Shown in pieces: positions 33,180 to 40,432 of a stretch of 64,000 bases of DNA (position 1 is its first letter; the number at the start of each line of letters is the position of its first letter). The position numbers were made by a program, and so were the translations under genes. The DNA lies in the NCBI RefSeq assembly GCF_003797765.1, contig NZ_RKMB01000002.1:248001-312000 (forward strand), in the 5' to 3' direction. Origin of the DNA: Ramlibacter sp. WS9 (GTDB lineage Bacteria > Pseudomonadota > Gammaproteobacteria > Burkholderiales > Burkholderiaceae_C). The notes beneath the pieces were generated by a model that worked only from the letters and a program-made list of their open reading frames with translations, made no database searches and had not been told where the DNA came from.

Positions 33180-33210
33180 GTCATTGCGGACTTGGTCCGC
33201 AATCCATGAC
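33180..33210. repeat. REP-like palindromic repeat
   Basis: The halves GTCATTGCGGAC and GTCCGCAATCCATGAC pair to a hairpin. Related copies lie at 33557, 48596, 56697 and 56739. It flanks the folded element at 33294-33523 on the left. Confidence 0.7.
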
Positions 33211-33293
33211 TTTGCTTTCCACTGTGGTGGCGCGGCCGGCGGCCGAGTCACGTATGTGCGCGCGCGACCGTCGCACGCCAACAATGTCTCAGA

Positions 33294-33523
33294 GCGCCAG
33301 GCGGTATCCGGCAGGGCCGATCTCTGTGGCGGCTGGGATTCTTGGCCTGGGGCCGGGCGCGCTTGCGCGCTTCGTTGACTAGCTCGCCGGACTTGTCCGA
33401 GCACAGCGGCCTTAGGCGCTGTGCGAGTTGTACGGCGCCGGTCCCAGGCCAAGAATCTCAGCGAAGTCGGCGCAACAGCGACGACCGGCACAGTGTGAGG
33501 CCCTGCCGGGTACCGCCTGGCGC
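33294..33523 (+). repeat. multi-stem folded non-coding element
   Basis: 230-bp element in the 467-bp gene-free stretch 33135-33601. The outer stem pairs 33294-33318 with 33499-33523 (25 bp, one G-U on the plus-strand RNA). The inner stem pairs 33332-33356 with 33438-33462 (25 bp, two G-U). Directly inside lie a GCGCGC-TT-GCGCGC hairpin (33357-33370), a CGCCG/CGGCG closing stem (33385-33389 with 33433-33437) and within it GCACAGC/GCTGTGC (33401-33407 with 33418-33424). All non-Watson-Crick positions in the two long stems are G-U on the plus strand, which fits an RNA read in that direction. It could instead be a MITE-like repeat. Confidence 0.75.
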
Positions 33524-33556
33524 GACGCGAGGATGAAGAACACAAGAAATCCGGAA

Positions 33557-33595
33557 GTCATGGATTGCGGATCAAGCGAGAGAGTCTGCAATGAC
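33557..33595. repeat. REP-like palindromic repeat (inverted copy)
   Basis: GTCATGGATTGCGGATC at the left and GCAATGAC at the right are the reverse complement of the copy at 33180-33210, with a longer centre. The two copies bracket the folded element in opposite orientation. It ends seven bases from the Lrp-family gene stop. Confidence 0.65.
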
Positions 33596-33601
33596 GGGAT
33601 A

Positions 33602-34102
33602 TCAACGGCGCGCCTTGGCGCGCGCCGTCTTGCCTGGCTGCTCGATCGGCAGCCGTGTGTCGGCCTTCACCTCCTTGAGCACCACGCTGGACCGCACGTG
33701 CGTCACGCCGGGCAGCTTGAACGCGGTCTCGTGCAGGAAGCGTTCATACGCCTTGATGTCCGGCATCAGCACCTTGAGCACGTAGTCGGCTTGTCCTGTG
33801 GTGGAGTAGCAGCTGACGATCTGCGGGCAGGCCGCCACCTCCTTTTCGAACTGCTGCACGACGTCCTCGTTGTGGCGCGTGAGGTTGACCTCGGCGATGA
33901 CGCACAGTGCCAGCCCGACCTTCTCGCGATCGATCAGCGCTGTGTAACCGCGGATGACGCCGTTGGCCTCCATCTCCTTGATGCGCTTCCAGCACGGTGT
34001 GCTGGACAGCCCCACCCGGTCGGCCAGCTGCTGCACCGTCTGGTGCGAGTCGCGCTGGAGTTCGGTGAGCAGCACCACGTCCTGCCTGTCCAACTCTTCC
34101 AT
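33602..34102 (-). CDS. Lrp/AsnC-family transcriptional regulator
   Basis: Regulator of 166 residues. The N-terminal HTH is LDRQDVVLLTELQRDSHQTV, then LADRVGLSSTPCWKRIKEME; the C-terminal RAM effector domain covers about 70-150 (CYSTTGQADYVLKVLMPDIK). The C-terminal tail is basic (KTARAKARR). It diverges from the indolepyruvate oxidoreductase gene, with a 9-bp-arm palindrome in between; Lrp/AsnC proteins often control adjacent amino-acid catabolic genes and respond to the amino acid. Here an aromatic amino acid is the likely effector. The start MEELDRQD at 34102 fits family length. Confidence 0.93.
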   Translation of the reverse strand: MEELDRQDVVLLTELQRDSHQTVQQLADRVGLSSTPCWKRIKEMEANGVIRGYTALIDREKVGLALCVIAEVNLTRHNEDVVQQFEKEVAACPQIVSCYSTTGQADYVLKVLMPDIKAYERFLHETAFKLPGVTHVRSSVVLKEVKADTRLPIEQPGKTARAKARR

Positions 34103-34134
34103 TCTCTTCGTCTCCTTGAACCTGTAGAAGGATA

Positions 34135-34161
34135 TTCTCCAAACATTGTGGATTTGGAGAA
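34135..34161. promoter_or_regulatory. palindrome between Lrp regulator and indolepyruvate oxidoreductase genes
   Basis: Perfect arms TTCTCCAAA (34135-34143) and TTTGGAGAA (34153-34161) with a 9-bp spacer lie 33 bp from the Lrp start and 44 bp from the oxidoreductase start. A further AAATTCTCT at about 34172 may be an extra half-site, as is common for Lrp octamers. Confidence 0.6.
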
Positions 34162-34204
34162 GAAAAGAAGCAAATTCTCTGTGTGAAGTCCTACGCTCGG
34201 CGGC

Positions 34205-37200
34205 ATGTCCCAGACACTCCTGCGCCCCGATTACCAGCTGTCCGACGCCTTGTGGGCGCGCGAGGGGCAGATCTTCCTCACGGGCACCCAGGCCGTCGTC
34301 CGCCTGATGCTGATGCAGCGGCAGCGCGACGCCGCCGCGGGTCTTGCGACACAGGGCTTCATCAGCGGCTACCGCGGCTCGCCGCTGGGCATGGTCGACA
34401 AGGCCGTGTGGCAAGCCGGCAAGAAGTTCGAAGAGCAAGGCATCCGCTTCCTGCCCGCGATCAACGAGGAACTGGCGGCCACGGCTGTCCTGGGCACGCA
34501 GCGCGTCGAGGCCGACCCGCAGCGCACCTGCGAGGGTGTGTTCTCGCTCTGGTATGGAAAGGGCCCGGGCGTGGACCGCGCCGGCGATGCGCTGAAACAC
34601 GGCAATGCCTACGGCGCGTCGCCACACGGCGGCGTGCTGATGGTGGCGGGCGACGATCACGGCTGCGTGTCGTCGTCGATGCCGCACCAGAGCGACCAGA
34701 CGTTCCAGTCGTGGCATGCGCCCATCGTCTCGCCGGCGAGCGTGGCCGAGTACCTGGAGTTCGGCCTGTACGGCTGGGCCCTCTCGCGCTACTCGGGCAA
34801 CTGGGTCGGGTTCACCGCGCTGTCGGAGGTGGTGGAGAGCAGCAGCACCGTCGATCTGGACTTGATCAACGCACGCATGGCCGCGTGGCAGGACAAGGCG
34901 ACCATCGATGCGATCACCGGCTACAAGGCGCCCGCGACCGGCCTGCATTACCGCTGGCCCGACCTGCCGTCGCTTGTGATCGAGCAGCGGCTGCACGCCA
35001 AGCTCGATGCGGTGCGCGCCTTTGCGCGAGTGAACAGCATCGATCGCGCGGTTGTCGACAGCCCGCGGGCCGCCTGCGGCATCGTCACCGCCGGCAAGGC
35101 GCACTACGACTTCATGGAAGTGCTGCGGCGGCTGGACATCGCGCCCGAGACTTTGGCCAAGCACGGCGTGCGCATCATCAAGCTGGGCCTGACCTACCCC
35201 GTCGAGCCGCTGCGCATCGGCGAGTTCGCTCGCGGCCTGCGCGAAGTGCTGGTGATCGAGGAGAAGGGTCCCGTCGTCGAGTCGCAGCTGCGCGACATGT
35301 TCTACAACGCGCCCAATCGCCCGGTGATCGTCGGCAAGCGCAACGGCATGGGCGACCCGCTGGTTTCTGAAGTGGGCGAACTGCGGCCATCGCGCCTGAT
35401 CGAGATCGTCGCCAACTGGCTGGCCGCGCACTTCCCCGACCTGGACCGCCGCCACCTGGTGCGCGACTTCACCCCGCCACAGCTGCTATCCAACGCGAGC
35501 GACAGCGTCAAGCGCCTGCCCTACTTCTGCGCCGGCTGCCCGCACAACACCAGCACCAAGGTGCCCGAAGGCTCGCACGCGCAGGCAGGCATCGGCTGCC
35601 ACTTCATGGCCAGCTGGATGGACCGCGACACCGAGGGCCTGATCCAGATGGGCGGCGAGGGCGTGGACTGGGTGTCGCACGCGATGTTCACCAAAGTGCC
35701 GCACGTGTTCCAGAACCTGGGCGACGGCACGTACTACCACTCGGGCTACCTCGCGATCCGCCAAGCGGTGGCGGCCAAGGCCACGCTGACCTACAAGATC
35801 CTGTTCAACGACGCGGTGGCGATGACCGGCGGCCAGCCGGTGGACGGCATCATCACTGTCGATGGCATCGCGCGCCAGGTCGAGGCGGAAGGCGTCAAGC
35901 AGGTGATCGTCGTGTCCGATGACATCTCCAAGTACGACGCGATCCACAACCGCTTCCCCGCCGGCACGGAATTCCACGACCGCGCCGAACTCGACGCGGT
36001 GCAGCGCCGCCTGCGCGAGATGCAGGGTGTCACCGTGCTGATCTACGAGCAGACCTGCGCCGCCGAGAAGCGGCGGCGCCGCAAGAAGGGCGAGCTGGTC
36101 GAGCCCACCCGTCGCCTGTTCATCAACGACCGCGTCTGCGAGGGCTGCGGCGACTGCTCGGTGCAATCCAACTGCGTCGCCGTGCTGCCCATCGAAACAC
36201 CGCTCGGACGCAAGCGCAAGATCGACCAGAGCGCCTGCAACAAGGACTACTCGTGCGCCAAGGGGTTCTGCCCCAGCTTCGTCGGCGTGCTGGGCGGCCA
36301 GCCGCGCAAGAAGGCCGGTGCGCTGACGCGGCGCGCGAGTGAAGTGGCGCGGCTGGTGGACTCGCTTGCACGTCCGCCCGCGCATCAATGGACCGGCCCG
36401 TATGACCTGCTCTACACCGGCGTCGGCGGCACCGGCATCGTGACCGTGGGCGCACTCACAGCAATGGCCGCGCACCTGGAGGGCAAATCGTCCAGCACGC
36501 TGGACTTCATGGGCTTTGCGCAAAAAGGCGGCAGCGTGCTGGCCTTCGTGCGCATCGCCGACACCCCGTCGCGCCTGAACCAGGTGCGCATCGACACGCA
36601 GCAGGCCGATGCCATCGTGGCCTGCGACGCGGTGGTCGGCGCTTCGGCCGAAGCCTTGCAGACCGTACGCCACGGCCGCACCCGCGTGCTGGCCAACACG
36701 CACGAGCTGCCGGTGGCCGAGTCGCTGCACAACCCGGACGCGCAGATGAAGATCCCGCAGCTGATCGAGAAGCTGCGCTTCGCTGCCGGCGACGACCGTG
36801 TCGAAACGCTGGACGCACAGGGCCTGGCGGAAGCGCTGCTCGGCGATTCCATTCTCGCCAACATGCTGGCACTGGGTTACGCGTGGCAGCGTGGCCTGTT
36901 GCCTGTGGGATTGGAATCCCTGCTGCGCGCGATCGAGTTGAACAACGTCGCGGTGGACACGAACAAGCTGGCCTTCTCGCTGGGCCGCCTGGAAGCCGCC
37001 GCGCCGTCCGCGCTGCGCCAGCTGCTGCAAGGCGACAGCCTGGACGTGGCGCCGTCCGAAACGCTGGATGCGTTGATCGCGCGGGGCGTGGCGCATCTGG
37101 CTCGCTACCAGAACGCGGGCTATGCCGCGCGCTACGTTGACTTTGTGAATGAAGTGCGCGCGCGCGAGGCCCAACTGGACGCCGACGCCAACCTGCCCCT

Positions 37201-37780
37201 CACCACCGCCGTCGCGCGCAGCTTGCTCAAGCTGATGGCCTACAAGGATGAATACGAGGTGGCCCGCCTCTACACCGACGGGCAATTCCAGGAAACGTTG
37301 CGGCAACAGTTCGAAGGCGACTTCGAACTGGAGTTCTACATGGCGCCGCCATTCCTCGCGCGTTCCAAAGACGGGCAGCCTCCGCGCAAGATCCGCATCG
37401 GTTCCTGGCTGTACCGGGCGATGCAGCTATTGGCCAAGGGCCGCAAGTTGCGCGGCACACCGCTGGATCTGTTTGGAAGGACGCATGAGCGGCGAATGGA
37501 GCGCGAGCTGATCGAGAGTTATGTGGGGCGCATCCGCTCGCTGCTGCCCGCACTCGATGCGCAGCGCGTGGCTCTGGCCACCGACATCGCGGCGCTGCCA
37601 CTGTCGATGCGCGGCTACGGACATGTGAAGATGGCCAATGTGGCGATGGCACGCCTACGCGAAACCGAACTGCTGCATCGCTTCGATCCGGAAACCTATC
37701 CGCGGCCCGCGCCGGAACTCCCCCAGACGGGCCAACTGCGCGGCATCGCGATCGTCAACGAGCGCAAGGCGGCCGTTTAG
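34205..37780 (+). CDS. indolepyruvate:ferredoxin oxidoreductase, fused subunits
   Basis: Cytoplasmic 2-oxoacid oxidoreductase of 1191 residues, in which the IorA (TPP-binding alpha) and IorB (gamma-type) parts are fused, as is usual in proteobacteria. The N-terminal pyrimidine-type domain starts TLLRPDYQLSDALWAREGQI with FISGYRGSPLGMVD; the TPP/metal region lies in FLPAINEELAATAV and GIGCHFMASWMD. Cys clusters CEGCGDCSVQSNC (about 640) and CNKDYSCAKGFCP (about 680) should hold iron-sulfur clusters. The gamma domain begins GVGGTGIVTVGALTAMA. It oxidatively decarboxylates aryl pyruvates from aromatic amino acids to aryl-acyl-CoA, reducing ferredoxin. Probably controlled by the divergent Lrp-family gene. 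Confidence 0.94.
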   Translation: MSQTLLRPDYQLSDALWAREGQIFLTGTQAVVRLMLMQRQRDAAAGLATQGFISGYRGSPLGMVDKAVWQAGKKFEEQGIRFLPAINEELAATAVLGTQRVEADPQRTCEGVFSLWYGKGPGVDRAGDALKHGNAYGASPHGGVLMVAGDDHGCVSSSMPHQSDQTFQSWHAPIVSPASVAEYLEFGLYGWALSRYSGNWVGFTALSEVVESSSTVDLDLINARMAAWQDKATIDAITGYKAPATGLHYRWPDLPSLVIEQRLHAKLDAVRAFARVNSIDRAVVDSPRAACGIVTAGKAHYDFMEVLRRLDIAPETLAKHGVRIIKLGLTYPVEPLRIGEFARGLREVLVIEEKGPVVESQLRDMFYNAPNRPVIVGKRNGMGDPLVSEVGELRPSRLIEIVANWLAAHFPDLDRRHLVRDFTPPQLLSNASDSVKRLPYFCAGCPHNTSTKVPEGSHAQAGIGCHFMASWMDRDTEGLIQMGGEGVDWVSHAMFTKVPHVFQNLGDGTYYHSGYLAIRQAVAAKATLTYKILFNDAVAMTGGQPVDGIITVDGIARQVEAEGVKQVIVVSDDISKYDAIHNRFPAGTEFHDRAELDAVQRRLREMQGVTVLIYEQTCAAEKRRRRKKGELVEPTRRLFINDRVCEGCGDCSVQSNCVAVLPIETPLGRKRKIDQSACNKDYSCAKGFCPSFVGVLGGQPRKKAGALTRRASEVARLVDSLARPPAHQWTGPYDLLYTGVGGTGIVTVGALTAMAAHLEGKSSSTLDFMGFAQKGGSVLAFVRIADTPSRLNQVRIDTQQADAIVACDAVVGASAEALQTVRHGRTRVLANTHELPVAESLHNPDAQMKIPQLIEKLRFAAGDDRVETLDAQGLAEALLGDSILANMLALGYAWQRGLLPVGLESLLRAIELNNVAVDTNKLAFSLGRLEAAAPSALRQLLQGDSLDVAPSETLDALIARGVAHLARYQNAGYAARYVDFVNEVRAREAQLDADANLPLTTAVARSLLKLMAYKDEYEVARLYTDGQFQETLRQQFEGDFELEFYMAPPFLARSKDGQPPRKIRIGSWLYRAMQLLAKGRKLRGTPLDLFGRTHERRMERELIESYVGRIRSLLPALDAQRVALATDIAALPLSMRGYGHVKMANVAMARLRETELLHRFDPETYPRPAPELPQTGQLRGIAIVNERKAAV

Positions 37781-37788
37781 GAATCGGC

Positions 37789-38184
37789 TCAGGCAACGTC
37801 GGACGCGTCGGCCTGGCAATACATCGCGGCGGCGGTTTCGAATGCGCGCAGCCGCTCGGGCGGGGCCGGCGCGGCTGCTAGCTGCTGGCCCTGGACGCCG
37901 CGGCGCTGCAGCAGCATCACGATGCCGGCGCCAGCGGCGAAGACGAGCAGGTACTGCAAGGTGAACAGGCCCGACCACACCAGGTGCTGATACCGCTCGG
38001 ACGCCCCGATCCACGCGTACATCTCGGCCGGTATCCCCATGAACCACCAGTAGAGCAAGCCCTGGCGATTGGCTGCATCCACGAAGTTGAGCCATTGGCC
38101 AACGGCCGACGATACGGCACCCAGGGCGATCGCCAAAGAGAGATAGACCGGCCAACGGCGGCTGAGGAAGTTACTGCTTGGCAT
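37789..38184 (-). CDS. hypothetical membrane protein
   Basis: Unrecognised protein of 131 residues from ATG 38184; an ATG 12 codons upstream (38220) would add a basic stretch MAIRRRNYKLRR. Two or three hydrophobic segments are visible (WPVYLSLAIALGAVSSAVGQ, LLYWWFMGIPAEMYAWIG, LFTLQYLLVFAAGAGIVMLL). The stop lies only eight bases from the end of the oxidoreductase gene, tail to tail. The C-terminal 35 residues are polar and Ala-rich. No function is proposed. Confidence 0.6.
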   Translation of the reverse strand: MPSSNFLSRRWPVYLSLAIALGAVSSAVGQWLNFVDAANRQGLLYWWFMGIPAEMYAWIGASERYQHLVWSGLFTLQYLLVFAAGAGIVMLLQRRGVQGQQLAAAPAPPERLRAFETAAAMYCQADASDVA

Positions 38185-38259
38185 ACGGCGTAATTTATAG
38201 TTGCGCCGCCGAATAGCCATTGCACTACTGCCCACTATTCCTGTGAAATCAGGCACAGA

Positions 38260-38832
38260 ATGGCGACCATGAATCGAAGACTGCTGTTGGTGGCCGGCAC
38301 CTGGCTCGCGCTGGGTGGCTGCTCGGTCGCATCGCGCGCGCAGGCGCAACCCATCTACAAGGTGACGCTCGATCAGCTGGAGCGCGTGCTGGCACGCCGC
38401 TTCCCGCTGCGCTACCCCGTCAGCGGCCTGCTGCAGATCGAGATGCGCCAGCCGCGCCTTCGCCTCTTGCCCGAGCAAAATCGGCTGGGCAGCGAACTGC
38501 CGATCGAGGCGGCGGGCCCCGCCTTGCGGCGCCCCTACTCTGGCAGCGTGGATGTCGACTTTGCGTTGCGCTATGAAGCCAGCGACCAGTCGATCCGCGC
38601 GCACGGCATCCGTGTGAACGCCGTGCATGTGGAAGGTCTGGGGCGCGACGCGGCCCGGCTGATCGACGGCTACCTGCGGCAGCTGTCGGACCAGGCGCTT
38701 GCGGAGGTGGTGGTGCACAAGCTGCGCCCGGAAGACCTGGCGCTGCCGTCGACGATGGGCCTGGAGCCCGGCAGCATCACCGTTACGCCGCAAGGGCTCG
38801 TGATTGGGTTTGTTTCCAAACAGCCGGCTTAG
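38260..38832 (+). CDS. DUF1439-family lipoprotein (YceB-like)
   Basis: Lipoprotein of 190 residues: MNRRLLLVAGTWLALGGC is the lipobox region. The mature part begins with KVTLDQLERVLARRFPLRYP and ends in DLALPSTMGLEPGSITVTPQ, the pattern of the DUF1439/YceB family of periplasmic lipoproteins with unknown role. A Met three codons further in (38269) is an alternative start. It is a single gene between two convergent or divergent unknowns, with no operon partner. The family is a guess from the pattern and size; the lipoprotein nature is clear. Confidence 0.8.
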   Translation: MATMNRRLLLVAGTWLALGGCSVASRAQAQPIYKVTLDQLERVLARRFPLRYPVSGLLQIEMRQPRLRLLPEQNRLGSELPIEAAGPALRRPYSGSVDVDFALRYEASDQSIRAHGIRVNAVHVEGLGRDAARLIDGYLRQLSDQALAEVVVHKLRPEDLALPSTMGLEPGSITVTPQGLVIGFVSKQPA

Positions 38833-38853
38833 GGTCGCCCCATCCGGACATCG

Positions 38854-39774
38854 CTACTTATAAGGCCAGCAAAGCACCTTGCTCAAGAGCGGGTCGGAAG
38901 TGAACTTGTTCCGATCCACGGACTTCAGCGAGCGCAATGCGTTCTGTGCACCGAGAGGGTTTGATGTCGTGCACGCATCCGCGGCAGCAGTGAGCTTCAC
39001 CGCAGCAGATTCATCATTGGTAAGCGCGTGCTTCTCTGGACCGAACAAGTTGGATATGCCGTCGAACTTCACAGGTTCGAGCCTTGCGCGGTAGAGATTT
39101 GAAGGCTGGTGGATTTGCGCCTCGAACACCACTGATCGGTAACCATTGCGAGCGACCTCAACGTTATATTTTCCATAAGGGAGTTCGAACTTGGAACTCT
39201 GGCGCGCGTTGGCATTGATCACCGGCGCGCCCGTTCTGGCGTCGTAGATGTAGATACGGGTGTCCGGGGCGTCTGAGTCCTGGATACCATGGACCGCAAG
39301 CCACAACTCGCCACGATCCCGATCACTGTTTTGGGTCTGCGCATGCGCGCTCGACAACCAGAAAGTGGCCCGTGCGGCTGGCTGACCCGTCGTCTCCAAG
39401 GTGGCTTGCTTTGCCCCTGGCACGGACGGCGGTTTGACCAGCGCGTTGAGCATCGCCAACACGCCGGCTCCAAGGATGAACGCTTCTTTGGCCTCACGCG
39501 GCTTGTATGCGAAAGTGACCAGCGCGGAAAATAGACAGAAGAAGACCAGGGCAAGAACGAACCAGATACCGGCTTGATCGCTGCCGGCAAATACACGGGA
39601 AAACCAGCCGCCCGTCTTTATAAGGACCGCCGCTTTCTCGTTCATGACTCCGTCAAACACCGTGACAGCCGCAGCGGCGCCCATCGAACAGATGTAGATG
39701 GAGATGCCCAGCGGCAAGTCGGCTGTACGCGCCGCTCCCTGCTTGTCATCCCCGCGATCGGACTCGTTCCCCAT
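38854..39774 (-). CDS. hypothetical membrane protein with C-terminal extracytoplasmic domain
   Basis: Unrecognised protein of 306 residues from ATG 39774 (the open frame continues 58 codons upstream without plausible protein sequence). Hydrophobic segments occur at LGISIYICSMGAAAAVTVFD, GIWFVLALVFFCLFSALVTF and EAFILGAGVLAMLNALV. Beyond about residue 130 lies a soluble domain with IYIYDARTGAPVINANARQS and KFELPYGKYNVEVARNGYRS, a carboxypeptidase-regulatory/PEGA-like beta-sandwich pattern. GC content is lower than in the neighbours. No partner gene is seen. Confidence 0.65.
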   Translation of the reverse strand: MGNESDRGDDKQGAARTADLPLGISIYICSMGAAAAVTVFDGVMNEKAAVLIKTGGWFSRVFAGSDQAGIWFVLALVFFCLFSALVTFAYKPREAKEAFILGAGVLAMLNALVKPPSVPGAKQATLETTGQPAARATFWLSSAHAQTQNSDRDRGELWLAVHGIQDSDAPDTRIYIYDARTGAPVINANARQSSKFELPYGKYNVEVARNGYRSVVFEAQIHQPSNLYRARLEPVKFDGISNLFGPEKHALTNDESAAVKLTAAADACTTSNPLGAQNALRSLKSVDRNKFTSDPLLSKVLCWPYK

Positions 39775-39853
39775 GATGGCGCTCCTTTTGGGCTCTACGA
39801 CCCTCAGGCTGTACCTTGCCAAAGTCCGGCCGCCTTCGCACCCACCGAATTGA

Positions 39854-40297
39854 TTAGGGAAAAACCCTCGCTTCGCCTGGATCGGCAAGGATTTGGCGCG
39901 CGCCCCGCTGGGTGTCCATGTACTCGCGCATGCGGTAGATGCGGCCATCTTTCACTTCGATCACGAAGCAGTAGTCGTTGTCGTAGTGGCCGCCGTTGGA
40001 GAGCGTGCCCTGGAAGCGTGTCTCCAGCACAGCGACGGCGCCTTCGGCTGTCAGGCTCCGGGGCGTGGACTGCACGTCGCCGACGAAGAGCGTCTGAAGT
40101 TCGCGCGACAGGAACCGTACGATCGTTGTCCGGTCCAGGACGAAGTCGGTGTAGCCCAGCGCTGCGCCTGTGGCATTGCCGGGCGGCGCGAACCACTTAG
40201 CGTCTTCGGTGAATACGGCTTCGATTTGCGCGGCGTCACGCGTGCCGAAAGCCTTCCATGCGTTCTTGACGATGTCTTTGGTGGTGTTCGAATCCAT
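39854..40297 (-). CDS. SnoaL/NTF2-like protein (ketosteroid-isomerase fold)
   Basis: Small protein of 147 residues beginning DIVKNAWKAFGTRDAAQIEA, followed by VFTEDAKWFAPPGNATG, the usual start of SnoaL-like/NTF2-fold proteins (polyketide cyclase, limonene-epoxide hydrolase-like and DUF4440 types). The segment HYDNDYCFVIEVKDGRIYRM REYMDT in two parts is the conserved C-terminal strand pair. Such proteins are enzymes or small-molecule binders; the ligand is unknown. CAAGGAGCC precedes the start. It is a single gene beside the AAA ATPase gene. Confidence 0.82.
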   Translation of the reverse strand: MDSNTTKDIVKNAWKAFGTRDAAQIEAVFTEDAKWFAPPGNATGAALGYTDFVLDRTTIVRFLSRELQTLFVGDVQSTPRSLTAEGAVAVLETRFQGTLSNGGHYDNDYCFVIEVKDGRIYRMREYMDTQRGARQILADPGEARVFP

Positions 40298-40432
40298 GAG
40301 GGCTCCTTGGTGTGAAGTCTCATGATCGGCTGCGGCAGGCGGCTTGGCTGGCTGTTTTCGGACGCATGCATCCGGGCCCTACGAGCCTCCAAGAAGTGAA
40401 GGCGGTCATCGCAAAACCCTAATCCAGAACGC

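Noticed and set aside
35486..37306. 606-codon frame opposite the indolepyruvate oxidoreductase gene
   Set aside because: Shadow of the conserved plus-strand enzyme; composition is typical of antisense reading.
40298..40432. Possible attachment site or gene remnant between the SnoaL-like gene and the AAA ATPase gene
   Set aside because: No direct repeat matching the other side of the low-GC gene (42155-42229) could be found by eye.
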